11,209 nucleotides of DNA, from the NCBI GenBank assembly GCA_015491145.1, contig WFWM01000053.1, forward strand, positions 1-11,209, read 5' to 3'. This DNA comes from Patescibacteria group bacterium. Its GTDB lineage: Bacteria > Patescibacteriota > Minisyncoccia > Phycocordibacterales > UBA12088. Made by a program: the position numbers and the translations under genes. The notes below the pieces were generated by a model. The model saw only the letters and a program-made list of their open reading frames with translations. It searched no databases and was not told the DNA's origin. Shown piece by piece: positions 1 to 6,775 of this stretch; the first letter of the stretch is position 1, and every line of letters starts with the position of its first letter.

Positions 1-2435
1 GTCTCCGTCACGTTCGTGCCCGCCTGCACTGCCGTCACCGGACCGATGTCAGAAGGCAGCAACCAAGTGTAGACATCACCGCTGTCTGCCGTGGTCGGCA
101 CGGTGCACTTCACGGTGAGCGTCTTGGAAGTGCCGCGGTTCACCGTGAGCGGGTTGTCGAAGGTGAAGGTGACATTCCCCGCCGCGGGGTTGTTGATGAC
201 ATTCCCGCCGGTGTTGAGTGGCGTGCTGCCGTCGAAGATCTGGCAGCCCACGAGCTGCTCATCCGTTGAGATGCCCGTGTAGGCAAGGGTTGTGGTGAGT
301 GATCCGAGCCGCAGGTCGTCCCCCGAATTCGTCGCATCGAGGATGACGCCCATCATCGGCTGGTTCTGCACTCCCGCAACAATATTCTGACTTGCCGGAT
401 CGCTCGCCACCGACACCGCCAAGGCGGGACCCTTCACCGTCATCGTGTTCATCGTCACCGGGCTCCCGGGGAGCGAGTACGGGTCACCCGTCACCTCACC
501 CTTCGGGTTCACGAAGTGCGTCGTGTTCGCGGTGAAGACCGCCTGAATCGTGTCTCCGTCGCTGAACTGCGAGGAGGTGCGCCCTTTCAGGGTGTAGGTG
601 TGGGAGCCGGTCGGGAAGGTGATGGCTTCGGAGAAGAAGACACATCCCTGCCCGCCGTCAATAGCCCCGCAGGAGCTCTCCGGCATACCATCGGCCGGCC
701 CTGCCACCACGGCGCCGTTCTCGTCGAGCAGCACCACATTCGTGAGGTCAGTCGCATCCTGACCACCCGTGATGTTGAACCCGACATAGAAGCCCTGCAC
801 CATCATTCCTTCACCCGTGAAGGTGGTGGAGAAGGCGCCAAGGGGTTGATCAGGCGCATTGATGGCAATGTTCTGCGCCGGCACCGAGTTGGACTTCTGG
901 ATGAGGGTCGCTTGACCGCCCTGCACCGTCACCCGATGCCCGTTGAAGAACGGGTTCGTGCCGAAGCGGGCGCCGGAGCCTGTCGGCAGGATGCCGTAGC
1001 CGTAGGTCTCGCCGTAGGCGTAGACATCCGACGCTTCCTCAATGTCGAAGTCAACTGTGCGGCCGGCTGCATTTGAGCCGACGATGTCGCCCACGACAAC
1101 CACATCGACCGACTCACCCTTACCCACGACAACGCCGTTGGAGCCGAACATTGCCGTGTAGTAGTTGCCATCGGCAGACACCTGCGCCGGGTAGGACACA
1201 CCGTTCACCTCTACCCGCACATTGGCAAGGTCACTCGAGGCAACCGAGCCAACCTGATTGAAGCGCACGCCCTTGAGGCGCACCGCCTCCTGCGACCCCG
1301 CCGTGAAGCGGACACCCGCGAAGCGGTAGTTCGTCGTGCCTACCTGCTTCGTTTGATCCGCATTCGGGTCGAGCGAGGAGAGCTGCGCTGTGAGCGAGCC
1401 GATTGCGAGTGTGGCGTTCACGGTGTGCATCGCACCCGTGATAGGCAGCGAGCCATTCACCGTCGCGTCGGTGTTGATGCCCACCACCGAAATGCCGCCA
1501 ACCTGCCCTGCGAAGTTGTCGAGGTTCGAAGGCGCGTTCGCGGCAACGGTGAAGGTGCGCGTCTGGCCCGCCGGCACCGTGAAGGTGCCCCCAACGACCG
1601 CTTCATCGGCAGCGTTGAAGTAGCGGGTGTTCCCCAGCTGCACGCCGTTCTCATCAAGCAGCATCACTCCATTGAACGCAGCCCGCGACATCGAGCCCGT
1701 CTTCTTTACAGTCACGCCGTTGACCGTCACATCCTGCGAACCGGCCGTAAGCGTGAAGACCGTGAACGGAACCCGAGCCGCATTCTCCACGAACAGGCCG
1801 TTTGCCGGCTGTGTGCCGGGCGCAACCGCTACCCCGTTTGTTGCAGGAGCCTGCGACTGGCCACCCTGCTGCTGGTTCTGGTTGCTGCCCTGCTGTTGCT
1901 GCTGGGCTTGCGCACACAGCTCGTTGGCCTTCGCGCGGGTGCGGGTCCAGAAGTATGGCGTACCTTCCGAGAGGCCAAGCGGCGCGAGGATCTCGGACGC
2001 GTACGCCTCCTGGAACTGCTTTACCGCAGCTCCCGTGCGCGAGCCATAGTAGGTGGTCTCGTTGCCCGGTGAGCCGGGGCCCGAGGAAGCCACCGTGAAG
2101 CCGCGCTCGTTGAGGAACTGCTGCAGCTTCTTCACATCCTCGCCGGTGTCACCCGGGCCGAGGTTGCGCTGCCACTGGTAAGGACAAACAGAAGAAACCG
2201 ATCCAGCCCCTGCGTTGCCGCCTGCCGGAGCTTGCCCGCGCAGCGCTGCCTCCACATTGGAGAGCGTCTGCTGGTCGGCTCCGAAGGAACGCAGTAGGTT
2301 GAGGATCGACTGAATTTGATCCTCGGTGAGGGCGCGCACCTGCGACAAGCCGACGGCAAAGAATGATCCGACGACGAGAGCGGATGCCGCAGCGAGCGCC
2401 ACCACCTTGGAGCGGAATGAGTAAGTGAATTCCAT
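1..2435 (-). CDS. Exported surface protein with peptidoglycan-binding-like domain and beta-sandwich repeats (3' end missing)
   Basis: An uninterrupted frame of 811 codons runs from ATG at 2435 to the window edge, so the C-terminus is missing. Residues 1-10 are short and charged, 11-33 are hydrophobic, and VRA/LT near residue 35 looks like a signal peptidase I site. Residues about 92-175 (GPGDTGEDVKKLQQFLNERG, then YYGSRTGAAVKQFQ) match the PG_binding_1 pattern. A Gln/Asn-rich linker follows at about 175-195. The rest is Thr/Val/Gly-rich, beta-strand-like sequence with recurring elements: TAGSQ near 230 and 379, LLDENG near 259 and 569, and 'valine-rich strand then Ala/Thr' units near 295 and 447. 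It probably acts at the cell surface, anchored to peptidoglycan or assembled as a coat; substrate and partners are unknown. The ribosome site GAAAGG lies unusually close to ATG. I infer a structural or adhesive role, not an enzyme, since I see no catalytic motif. Confidence 0.85.
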   Translation of the reverse strand, partial: MEFTYSFRSKVVALAAASALVVGSFFAVGLSQVRALTEDQIQSILNLLRSFGADQQTLSNVEAALRGQAPAGGNAGAGSVSSVCPYQWQRNLGPGDTGEDVKKLQQFLNERGFTVASSGPGSPGNETTYYGSRTGAAVKQFQEAYASEILAPLGLSEGTPYFWTRTRAKANELCAQAQQQQQGSNQNQQQGGQSQAPATNGVAVAPGTQPANGLFVENAARVPFTVFTLTAGSQDVTVNGVTVKKTGSMSRAAFNGVMLLDENGVQLGNTRYFNAADEAVVGGTFTVPAGQTRTFTVAANAPSNLDNFAGQVGGISVVGINTDATVNGSLPITGAMHTVNATLAIGSLTAQLSSLDPNADQTKQVGTTNYRFAGVRFTAGSQEAVRLKGVRFNQVGSVASSDLANVRVEVNGVSYPAQVSADGNYYTAMFGSNGVVVGKGESVDVVVVGDIVGSNAAGRTVDFDIEEASDVYAYGETYGYGILPTGSGARFGTNPFFNGHRVTVQGGQATLIQKSNSVPAQNIAINAPDQPLGAFSTTFTGEGMMVQGFYVGFNITGGQDATDLTNVVLLDENGAVVAGPADGMPESSCGAIDGGQGCVFFSEAITFPTGSHTYTLKGRTSSQFSDGDTIQAVFTANTTHFVNPKGEVTGDPYSLPGSPVTMNTMTVKGPALAVSVASDPASQNIVAGVQNQPMMGVILDATNSGDDLRLGSLTTTLAYTGISTDEQLVGCQIFDGSTPLNTGGNVINNPAAGNVTFTFDNPLTVNRGTSKTLTVKCTVPTTADSGDVYTWLLPSDIGPVTAVQAGTNVTE

Positions 2436-2448
2436 AACCTTTCGTAAT

Positions 2449-2509
2449 GGTTAACGGCACGCGTAAATTACGCTGGTAATCACCTGCTAATGCACGCGTG
2501 CGATTAACC
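2449..2509 (-). promoter_or_regulatory. Strong stem-loop in the 5' leader of the surface protein gene
   Basis: On the minus strand GGTTAATCGCACGCGT (2509-2494) can pair with ACGCGTGCCGTTAACC (2464-2449): 14 Watson-Crick pairs, one G-U and one mismatch. The 29-nt loop contains a smaller perfect hairpin, ATTAC-CAGC-GTAAT. The stem ends 13 nt before the ATG at 2435, directly upstream of the GAAAGG ribosome site, so it could gate translation or protect the 5' end. As DNA, the arms each carry ACGCGT and could instead be an operator. There is no T-run, so it is not a typical intrinsic terminator. Confidence 0.6.
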
Positions 2510-2590
2510 TTCTCGGTAATTGGGCGATGTCGCACGCGATAGGTGAATAGGATCGACCAACCTGCGTGCTCCACCTCCCACGAATAATCC

Positions 2591-2826
2591 GGCAGGAGAG
2601 CCCGAGGACACTGCCTCGCCCGACGCTCCCGCCAAGATTACTACCAACCCCCTTCCCTCGCACGCGAAAGCGCTCGACCTGCGCGGTTGAGGAAAGGGTT
2701 GGTAACGGGACTCGTTCGTTTGGTATGTCCGTCTTGCCTCCGAACCGTCACCACGCAATCCGCCATAAATGCGGGTTGCATGGCGGCGGCGAGCGGAACA
2801 GCGCTTCCCGTCTCACTACCAAACGA
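2591..2826. other. Cluster of inverted repeats in a 600-bp gene-free region; possible structured RNA or long leader
   Basis: The stretch 2436-3037 holds no convincing gene but many inverted repeats. 2591-2598 pairs with 2626-2633 (7/8, G-U possible on the minus strand), enclosing CGAGG/CCTCG (2603-2607, 2614-2618). ACCAACCC at 2643-2650 pairs with GGGTTGGT at 2696-2703, and the pairing continues inward with small bulges through CCTTCCCTC / GAGGAAAGG. TCGTTTGGTA at 2716-2725 pairs perfectly with TACCAAACGA at 2817-2826 and encloses CCGCCAT/ATGGCGG (2760-2766, 2780-2786). If transcribed from the minus strand this would be a multi-stem leader of the surface gene; it could also be an independent small RNA on either strand. 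I do not recognise a known RNA family. Confidence 0.4.
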
Positions 2827-2887
2827 TTTGCTGCACCTCCTATTCCTTTTTCAAGGATCCGACGCCTCAACCACGGCGCCATTCGTC

Positions 2888-2893
2888 AGTATA
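2888..2893 (-). promoter_or_regulatory. Possible -10 element (TATACT) upstream of the surface gene
   Basis: TATACT on the minus strand matches the sigma-70 -10 consensus at 5 of 6 positions. The sequence 17 nt upstream (CCTGAT) is a poor -35, and there is no TG extension, so this is weak. A transcript from here would carry a leader of about 445 nt spanning the inverted-repeat cluster. Confidence 0.25.
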
Positions 2894-2923
2894 CCGCATC
2901 CTGCCGGAGCATCAGGCAGAGGA

Positions 2924-2932
2924 TGTGGATAA
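2924..2932 (-). other. Single perfect DnaA-box sequence TTATCCACA
   Basis: The minus strand reads TTATCCACA, the canonical DnaA box, in the gene-free region. I found no second perfect copy in the window and no AT-rich unwinding stretch beside it, so on its own it does not mark an origin. It lies a few bases upstream of the weak TATACT promoter and could be a chance match or a DnaA regulatory site. Confidence 0.35.
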
Positions 2933-2966
2933 CTCCCTGACGAACGCACCGAAGGCGCCACGCCTC

Positions 2967-2995
2967 AGCATAGCGGAAAAAGCAACAGGGTGCAA
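2967..2995 (-). promoter_or_regulatory. Candidate promoter TTGCAC-17-TATGCT upstream of the surface gene
   Basis: The minus strand shows TTGCAC (2995-2990), a 17-nt spacer and TATGCT (2972-2967). The -35 is weak (3/6) and the -10 moderate (4/6), but the spacing is ideal and TTGC recurs in the better -35 elements in this window. It lies just past the stop of the upstream regulator gene and could start a roughly 530-nt leader for the surface gene. Confidence 0.3.
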
Positions 2996-3037
2996 CCGAA
3001 GCAGTCTGCGTTTCCGTCTTCGTGTGCGCGAGCTCTC

Positions 3038-3805
3038 CTAGCCCGCCAAGCGGTACACGCTCCATCGGCGCTCCCCCTCCCGGAGCACCAACCCGTCACG
3101 GATGAGCGCATTGAGCTCCCGCTGGAGGGTTTTCGTGCTCACTCCCCGTATTTCTTCGGCGAGATCCCGCACACTCACCCGCCCTTTCTGCCCAATAATG
3201 GAAAGGATTGCCTCGCGCCGCATCCGCGCCTCCTCCCGCTCCGACCGTGGGGCAACGGCAGGACGGGTGGCATTGCCAACGGATCCTTGCGATCGCCTTG
3301 CCGCCCGACGAATCTCCCGCTTGGGAGATTCAACGCTCCCTGATCCGGCGGTGCCGCCTGCGGCTGCAACGGCAAGCTGATTCGCTACCGCAAACATCTC
3401 CGGCTCGGCAAGCGCATGCAGCTGGCTCTCGGCGACATTGTGCACGCGCGTAAGCAAGGCGCCTACCTCCTCCTGAAGAATGAGAAAGTTGTGTTCATTC
3501 ACAATGCCCGCGTAAAACGCGGCAGAGAGGTGCGAACGGGCCCGCTGGAGGGCCGCCGCCGCCTCTGTGCGCGCCTGCGCGATACCTTCGCCGGCGATAA
3601 GTGCGTTGGCAAACGCAACACACCCTTCAAGGACAGTATAGGACAACGATATGAACGACTTACCGTATAGGTCATCCGCTCCAAGGAGCTTTCCAAGCGC
3701 TGTGAATGCAGCAGCAATCCGCTCTCCTTTCTTTAGGACATACTGCGCAACGAATTCCCTTTCCACTTTCCCTATCGTCGCTTTTGGTTGTCCTTTATCA
3801 GACAT
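3038..3805 (-). CDS. Putative DNA-binding protein: helical N-terminal domain plus C-terminal winged helix
   Basis: This is a 255-residue protein from ATG at 3805 to TAG at 3038. Residues about 11-145 are Ala/Leu/Glu-rich, without membrane segments, and look like a helical bundle; I do not recognise the family. Residues about 150-190 are a Gly/Ser/Arg-rich, probably flexible linker. Residues about 196-253 look like a DeoR-type winged helix: RREAILSIIGQKGRVSVRDL, then helix-turn-helix residues STKTLQRELNALIRDGL, then a wing ending RRWSVYRLA. It is probably a cytoplasmic transcription regulator. It is divergent from ftsK across a 165-bp region and precedes the surface gene on the same strand after a 600-bp gap, so either could be its target; that is inference. 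No ribosome site lies in the usual position: a small inverted repeat touches the ATG instead. Confidence 0.75.
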   Translation of the reverse strand: MSDKGQPKATIGKVEREFVAQYVLKKGERIAAAFTALGKLLGADDLYGKSFISLSYTVLEGCVAFANALIAGEGIAQARTEAAAALQRARSHLSAAFYAGIVNEHNFLILQEEVGALLTRVHNVAESQLHALAEPEMFAVANQLAVAAAGGTAGSGSVESPKREIRRAARRSQGSVGNATRPAVAPRSEREEARMRREAILSIIGQKGRVSVRDLAEEIRGVSTKTLQRELNALIRDGLVLREGERRWSVYRLAG

Positions 3806-3820
3806 ACTGTCTTTTACAGT
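3806..3820 (-). promoter_or_regulatory. Perfect inverted repeat ACTGT-AAAAG-ACAGT abutting the regulator start codon
   Basis: The 15 nt immediately before the ATG at 3805 read ACTGTAAAAGACAGT on the minus strand, a perfect 5-bp inverted repeat with a 5-nt centre. The nearest Shine-Dalgarno-like sequence, GAGGTAAGG, lies upstream of it. If the hairpin folds in RNA it would bring that site to a normal distance from ATG. As DNA it could be an operator for the gene's own winged-helix product. Related TTTACAG strings occur near 3814 and 3894. Confidence 0.45.
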
Positions 3821-3855
3821 CGTTCCTTACCTCTGCCCAATGCGCTACATCTCAC

Positions 3856-3883
3856 AGAATACAGTTTTACGGTCTCTTTGCAA
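3856..3883 (-). promoter_or_regulatory. Candidate promoter of the winged-helix gene (TTGCAA-16-TATTCT)
   Basis: The minus strand has TTGCAA (3883-3878), a 16-nt spacer and TATTCT (3861-3856), each matching consensus at 4 of 6 positions. It would give a leader of roughly 45 nt containing GAGGTAAGG and the ATG-proximal hairpin. It sits between this gene and the divergent ftsK. Confidence 0.4.
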
Positions 3884-3953
3884 GCGATATGTCGTTTACA
3901 GACGGCTGCTGCGCCACTTTCCTGATGTGTGTCCTGCAGTAGGGTGCGCTTTC

Positions 3954-3962
3954 TGGTAAGAT
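3954..3962 (+). promoter_or_regulatory. Extended -10 promoter element of ftsK (TGG-TAAGAT), 8 nt before ATG
   Basis: TGG followed by TAAGAT is an extended -10 motif. Its end lies 8 nt before the chosen ftsK ATG at 3971, so transcription would start at or next to the A of ATG and the mRNA would be leaderless. No good -35 is visible, which the TG extension could compensate. The gap sequence ends CTCCGT, identical to that before efp. Confidence 0.45.
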
Positions 3963-3970
3963 GGCTCCGT

Positions 3971-6319
3971 ATGGCTCGTCGCGTCAGCCGTCGGCACGAG
4001 CATTCTTCGTGGTGGTCGCGTCTTCGTGGAGGGCTTCCTCGAAATGTTGTCCCCCCTGTCGCGTCTATCCTCTGGGCTCTCCTCGCCGCATTCTTCACCC
4101 TCGCTCCGTTCGGGCTTGCGGGGCCCGTGGGGAATGAGGTGGCGTCAACTCTTCGCTCCCTCGTTGGCTACGGCTACCCTCTCTTTCCCCTCGCGAGCCT
4201 TGGTGCAAGCGCAGCGCTTCTGCTCGATACGGCAGCGCAACGCCCCTCGTGGATGAGGGTGGGGGGGGCTGCAATCTTTGGTGCCGCACTCCTCGCCTTG
4301 TTGTCTGCGTTCCTGCCCCACGGCGGGGGTGCGATCGGTGAGGCAATCCTCTCTCCTCTGGAAGAAGCGTTCGGCTCCCTCTTCTCCGCTATTCTCGCCG
4401 GCGGCTTTGCCCTCATTGGACTCATCCTCGTGTTCGAAGAGCGCCTCCACCTCTTCTCCACCGTTCCTGCTCGCCTCTGGCGCACGCTCCACGCACACCT
4501 CACATTCTCCCGACAGATCTCCGCGCGCGCACTGAAAGAGGCTGATGAACCTACGGGAGAGGAATCCTCTGCCCCCGTTGGGGAAGCTGCGGTTGAAGAA
4601 GAGCGCAATGGTGGAAACGAGGGCGCTCAACGACCCTCCCGAGCAACAAACCAGTCGTCTTCCCCAAGCATTGTCGCACGGGTGGCTCAGCAGGTGCGGT
4701 CCCGCACCATCGCTGCGCACGGTGAGAAAAAGGAGAGCGAGGAAGAAGCGACAGACCTCCCCCTCATGCCGCTTTCTTCCCACCAGTGGCAACTGCCGCC
4801 GTTGTCACTCCTCAAGCAGGGCGGTGGACAGGTTGTCGTGGGAGATACCCGTTCCAACGCTGCGATTATTGAGCGGACCCTGCGCAACTTCGGGGTCGTC
4901 GTTGCAATGGGCGAGACGGAGGTGGGCCCCACCGTGACCCGCTACACCCTCACCCCTGCCGAAGGAGTCCGTCTCTCCCGTATCGTCTCTCTCCAGAGCA
5001 ACCTCGAACTTGCGCTTGCCGCAAGCCCCATTCGCATCGAGGCACCAATTCCGGGCAAGCCGCTCGTTGGAATTGAGGTGCCAAACCGTAAGCGTGCGGT
5101 GGTAGGGCTCCACGGCCTCCTTGCCGATCCGGCATTTCAGACGAGCCGACGTCCTCTCCTCATTGCGCTCGGTCGCGATATCACAGGGGGTAACCACTAC
5201 GCTGACATTGCAAAGATGCCCCACCTCCTCGTTGCTGGCGCAACGGGTGCGGGCAAGTCAGTGACGATCCACGCTTTCATTGCCTCCCTCCTCTACCGAA
5301 ACACACCGGAGATGCTGCGGTTCATTCTCGTTGATCCGAAACGAGTGGAGCTGACCCTCTACAAGGACATCCCCCACCTGCTTACCCCTGTTATCACCGA
5401 TGCGAAAAAGGCTATCCTTGCCCTTCGCTGGGCTATCAAGGAAATGGAACGGCGCTACGGAGTGCTTGAGGCATTTCAGGTGCGGGATATCCACTCCTAC
5501 CACACGAAGGTGGTGTTCCCCGCTTACGAGGCGGCCTCCCGCCGCAGGCAGGGTGCGCAAGAGGAATCGATGCCCGAGCCGATGCCCTACATCGTCATCA
5601 TCGTTGACGAGCTTGCCGACCTGATGCAGACCTACCCGCGCGAGCTGGAAGCTTCCGTGGTGCGGCTTGCGCAAATGTCGCGTGCCGTCGGCATCCACCT
5701 TATCCTCTCGACGCAACGACCTTCGGTGAATGTGGTGACCGGCCTCATCAAAGCGAACATTCCTGCTCGTATTGCCCTGCAGGTCTCCTCCCAAGTGGAT
5801 TCAAGGACCATTCTCGATCAGGCAGGCGCAGAAAAGTTGCTGGGCGCTGGGGATATGCTCTACCTCTCCGGCGACCGCGCCAAACCCATACGCCTCCAAG
5901 CCCCCTACATTTCCGAAGAGGAGGTGAAGAAGCTTGCCAAGCACTGGCAACGGCAAGGGAGCTCGCTCGATGAAATGGTGGCAATTGACTTGTCACAAGA
6001 GGCGAGCAACGGCGCAATACTTGCCGCTTCTCTGGAGGAAGAGGATGATGATGCGCTCTACGAGGAAGCGAAACGGGTGGTCCTCGAGCAAGGAAAGGCT
6101 TCCACCTCCCTCCTGCAACGGAAACTCCGCATTGGCTACTCACGCGCTGCCCGCATTATGGACCTTCTCGAGGAACGCGGCATCATTGGGCCGCCCGACG
6201 GCTCCAAGCCGCGAGAGGTGCTGCCGCAGGCATATGAGGAGCATCAACCTAGCTCACCCGCTCCCCAAGAAGGTGGTGCGCAAAGTGGAGAGGTGAAGGA
6301 GCCTCCTGTTGGCTCGTGA
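3971..6319 (+). CDS. ftsK: DNA translocase FtsK/SpoIIIE
   Basis: This is a 782-residue FtsK family ATPase, which pumps double-stranded DNA at the division septum so chromosomes are cleared before cell separation. The N-terminal region has about four membrane segments (roughly 30-50, 64-86, 97-115, 134-155), then a charged linker to about 275. The alpha domain starts near LPPLSLL. The motor domain carries Walker A GATGAGKS at 423-430 and Walker B IVIIVDELADL with D546 and E547, and keeps the family strings LILSTQRPSVNVVTGLIKAN and RIALQVSSQVDSRTILD. Residues about 695-755 form the gamma winged helix that reads orientation sequences (TSLLQRKLRIGYSRAARIMD). I chose ATG 3971 over an in-frame GTG at 3929 because the promoter-like TGGTAAGAT lies just before it. 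The next gene starts 12 nt after the stop, suggesting an operon with the Ig-like protein and recA. Confidence 0.95.
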   Translation: MARRVSRRHEHSSWWSRLRGGLPRNVVPPVASILWALLAAFFTLAPFGLAGPVGNEVASTLRSLVGYGYPLFPLASLGASAALLLDTAAQRPSWMRVGGAAIFGAALLALLSAFLPHGGGAIGEAILSPLEEAFGSLFSAILAGGFALIGLILVFEERLHLFSTVPARLWRTLHAHLTFSRQISARALKEADEPTGEESSAPVGEAAVEEERNGGNEGAQRPSRATNQSSSPSIVARVAQQVRSRTIAAHGEKKESEEEATDLPLMPLSSHQWQLPPLSLLKQGGGQVVVGDTRSNAAIIERTLRNFGVVVAMGETEVGPTVTRYTLTPAEGVRLSRIVSLQSNLELALAASPIRIEAPIPGKPLVGIEVPNRKRAVVGLHGLLADPAFQTSRRPLLIALGRDITGGNHYADIAKMPHLLVAGATGAGKSVTIHAFIASLLYRNTPEMLRFILVDPKRVELTLYKDIPHLLTPVITDAKKAILALRWAIKEMERRYGVLEAFQVRDIHSYHTKVVFPAYEAASRRRQGAQEESMPEPMPYIVIIVDELADLMQTYPRELEASVVRLAQMSRAVGIHLILSTQRPSVNVVTGLIKANIPARIALQVSSQVDSRTILDQAGAEKLLGAGDMLYLSGDRAKPIRLQAPYISEEEVKKLAKHWQRQGSSLDEMVAIDLSQEASNGAILAASLEEEDDDALYEEAKRVVLEQGKASTSLLQRKLRIGYSRAARIMDLLEERGIIGPPDGSKPREVLPQAYEEHQPSSPAPQEGGAQSGEVKEPPVGS

Positions 6320-6331
6320 GGCAGCGCAGCT

Positions 6332-6775
6332 ATGCTCTACCTCACCCGCTTCCAACGGCTTGCCCTCACGGGTTTCGTGGCAGGATTGGCAACGGCGGTG
6401 GTGCTCTTTGCGCTTCGCGGCATCCTGCTGGGGCCCCGCATTCACGTGCTCCAACCCTCCGATGGAGCAGTAGTGCCGCTCCAGCCTGTTCGCATTGTCG
6501 GACGAGCGCTGCAGGTCACCTCGCTCACTATGAACGGCACGCCAGTTCCCATCGATGTGCAGGGATTCTTCGCGGCAACCTACGACCCTGCGCCCGGGCT
6601 CAACAGCATCGTGCTGGAAGCGCACGATCGCATTGGGAGGAAGGCGCGCGTGGAGCTCACCCTTGTCGCCTCCTCCCGTGGAGCGTATACTTTCTCGTAT
6701 GGGAAGGAAGACAAAATCGAAACAGCAGAAGGAAGCAGCAACAAAGCACACCAAGCCGAGCGAGCAGAAGACTGA
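6332..6775 (+). CDS. Small membrane-anchored protein with an Ig-like (glucodextranase-B-like) domain
   Basis: This is a 147-residue protein. Residues about 11-33 are a single hydrophobic segment (signal anchor), and residues about 37-112 form one beta-sandwich-like domain ([48 protein letters not shown]). The pattern resembles the extracellular Ig-like fold annotated as glucodextranase domain B; this is pattern recognition, not a search result. The product is probably tethered to the membrane with the domain outside; its function is unknown. It starts 12 nt after ftsK, with GTGAGG overlapping the ftsK stop as the likely ribosome site. Its last 77 nt overlap the start of recA in another frame, and residues after about 112 are low-complexity and charged, so the tail is probably constrained by the recA promoter and start rather than by its own fold. 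Confidence 0.75.
   Translation: MLYLTRFQRLALTGFVAGLATAVVLFALRGILLGPRIHVLQPSDGAVVPLQPVRIVGRALQVTSLTMNGTPVPIDVQGFFAATYDPAPGLNSIVLEAHDRIGRKARVELTLVASSRGAYTFSYGKEDKIETAEGSSNKAHQAERAED
6663..6691 (+). promoter_or_regulatory. recA promoter inside the upstream coding region (TTGTCG-17-TATACT)
   Basis: TTGTCG (6663-6668), a 17-nt spacer and TATACT (6686-6691) form the best sigma-70-type promoter in the window (-35 4/6, -10 5/6). Only 7 nt (TTCTCGT) separate the -10 from the recA ATG at 6699, implying a leaderless or near-leaderless transcript. It lies in codons about 111-120 of the preceding gene. I see no LexA-type SOS box. Confidence 0.6.

Noticed and set aside
1353..2072. 239-codon plus-strand open frame opposite the surface protein gene
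   Set aside because: Antisense to a continuous 811-codon frame with signal peptide and domains; Arg-rich shadow composition.
2149..2574. 141-codon minus-strand frame starting at GTG 2574 with GGGAGG-like sequence, overlapping the surface gene start
   Set aside because: It runs through the stem-loop and out of frame over the signal peptide and first domain; no domain and implausible composition.
2640..2720. GAGGAAAG near 2689, reminiscent of RNase P RNA region CR-I
   Set aside because: The next conserved bases (TCCGGGC) and the matching ACAGAA-type 3' segment are absent on the appropriate strand; the octamer pairs locally in a simple hairpin.
3929..3970. GTG start 14 codons upstream of the chosen ftsK ATG
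   Set aside because: The extra codons cover the promoter-like TGGTAAGAT; all other genes here start with ATG, and 3971 fits the CGT-ATG pattern.
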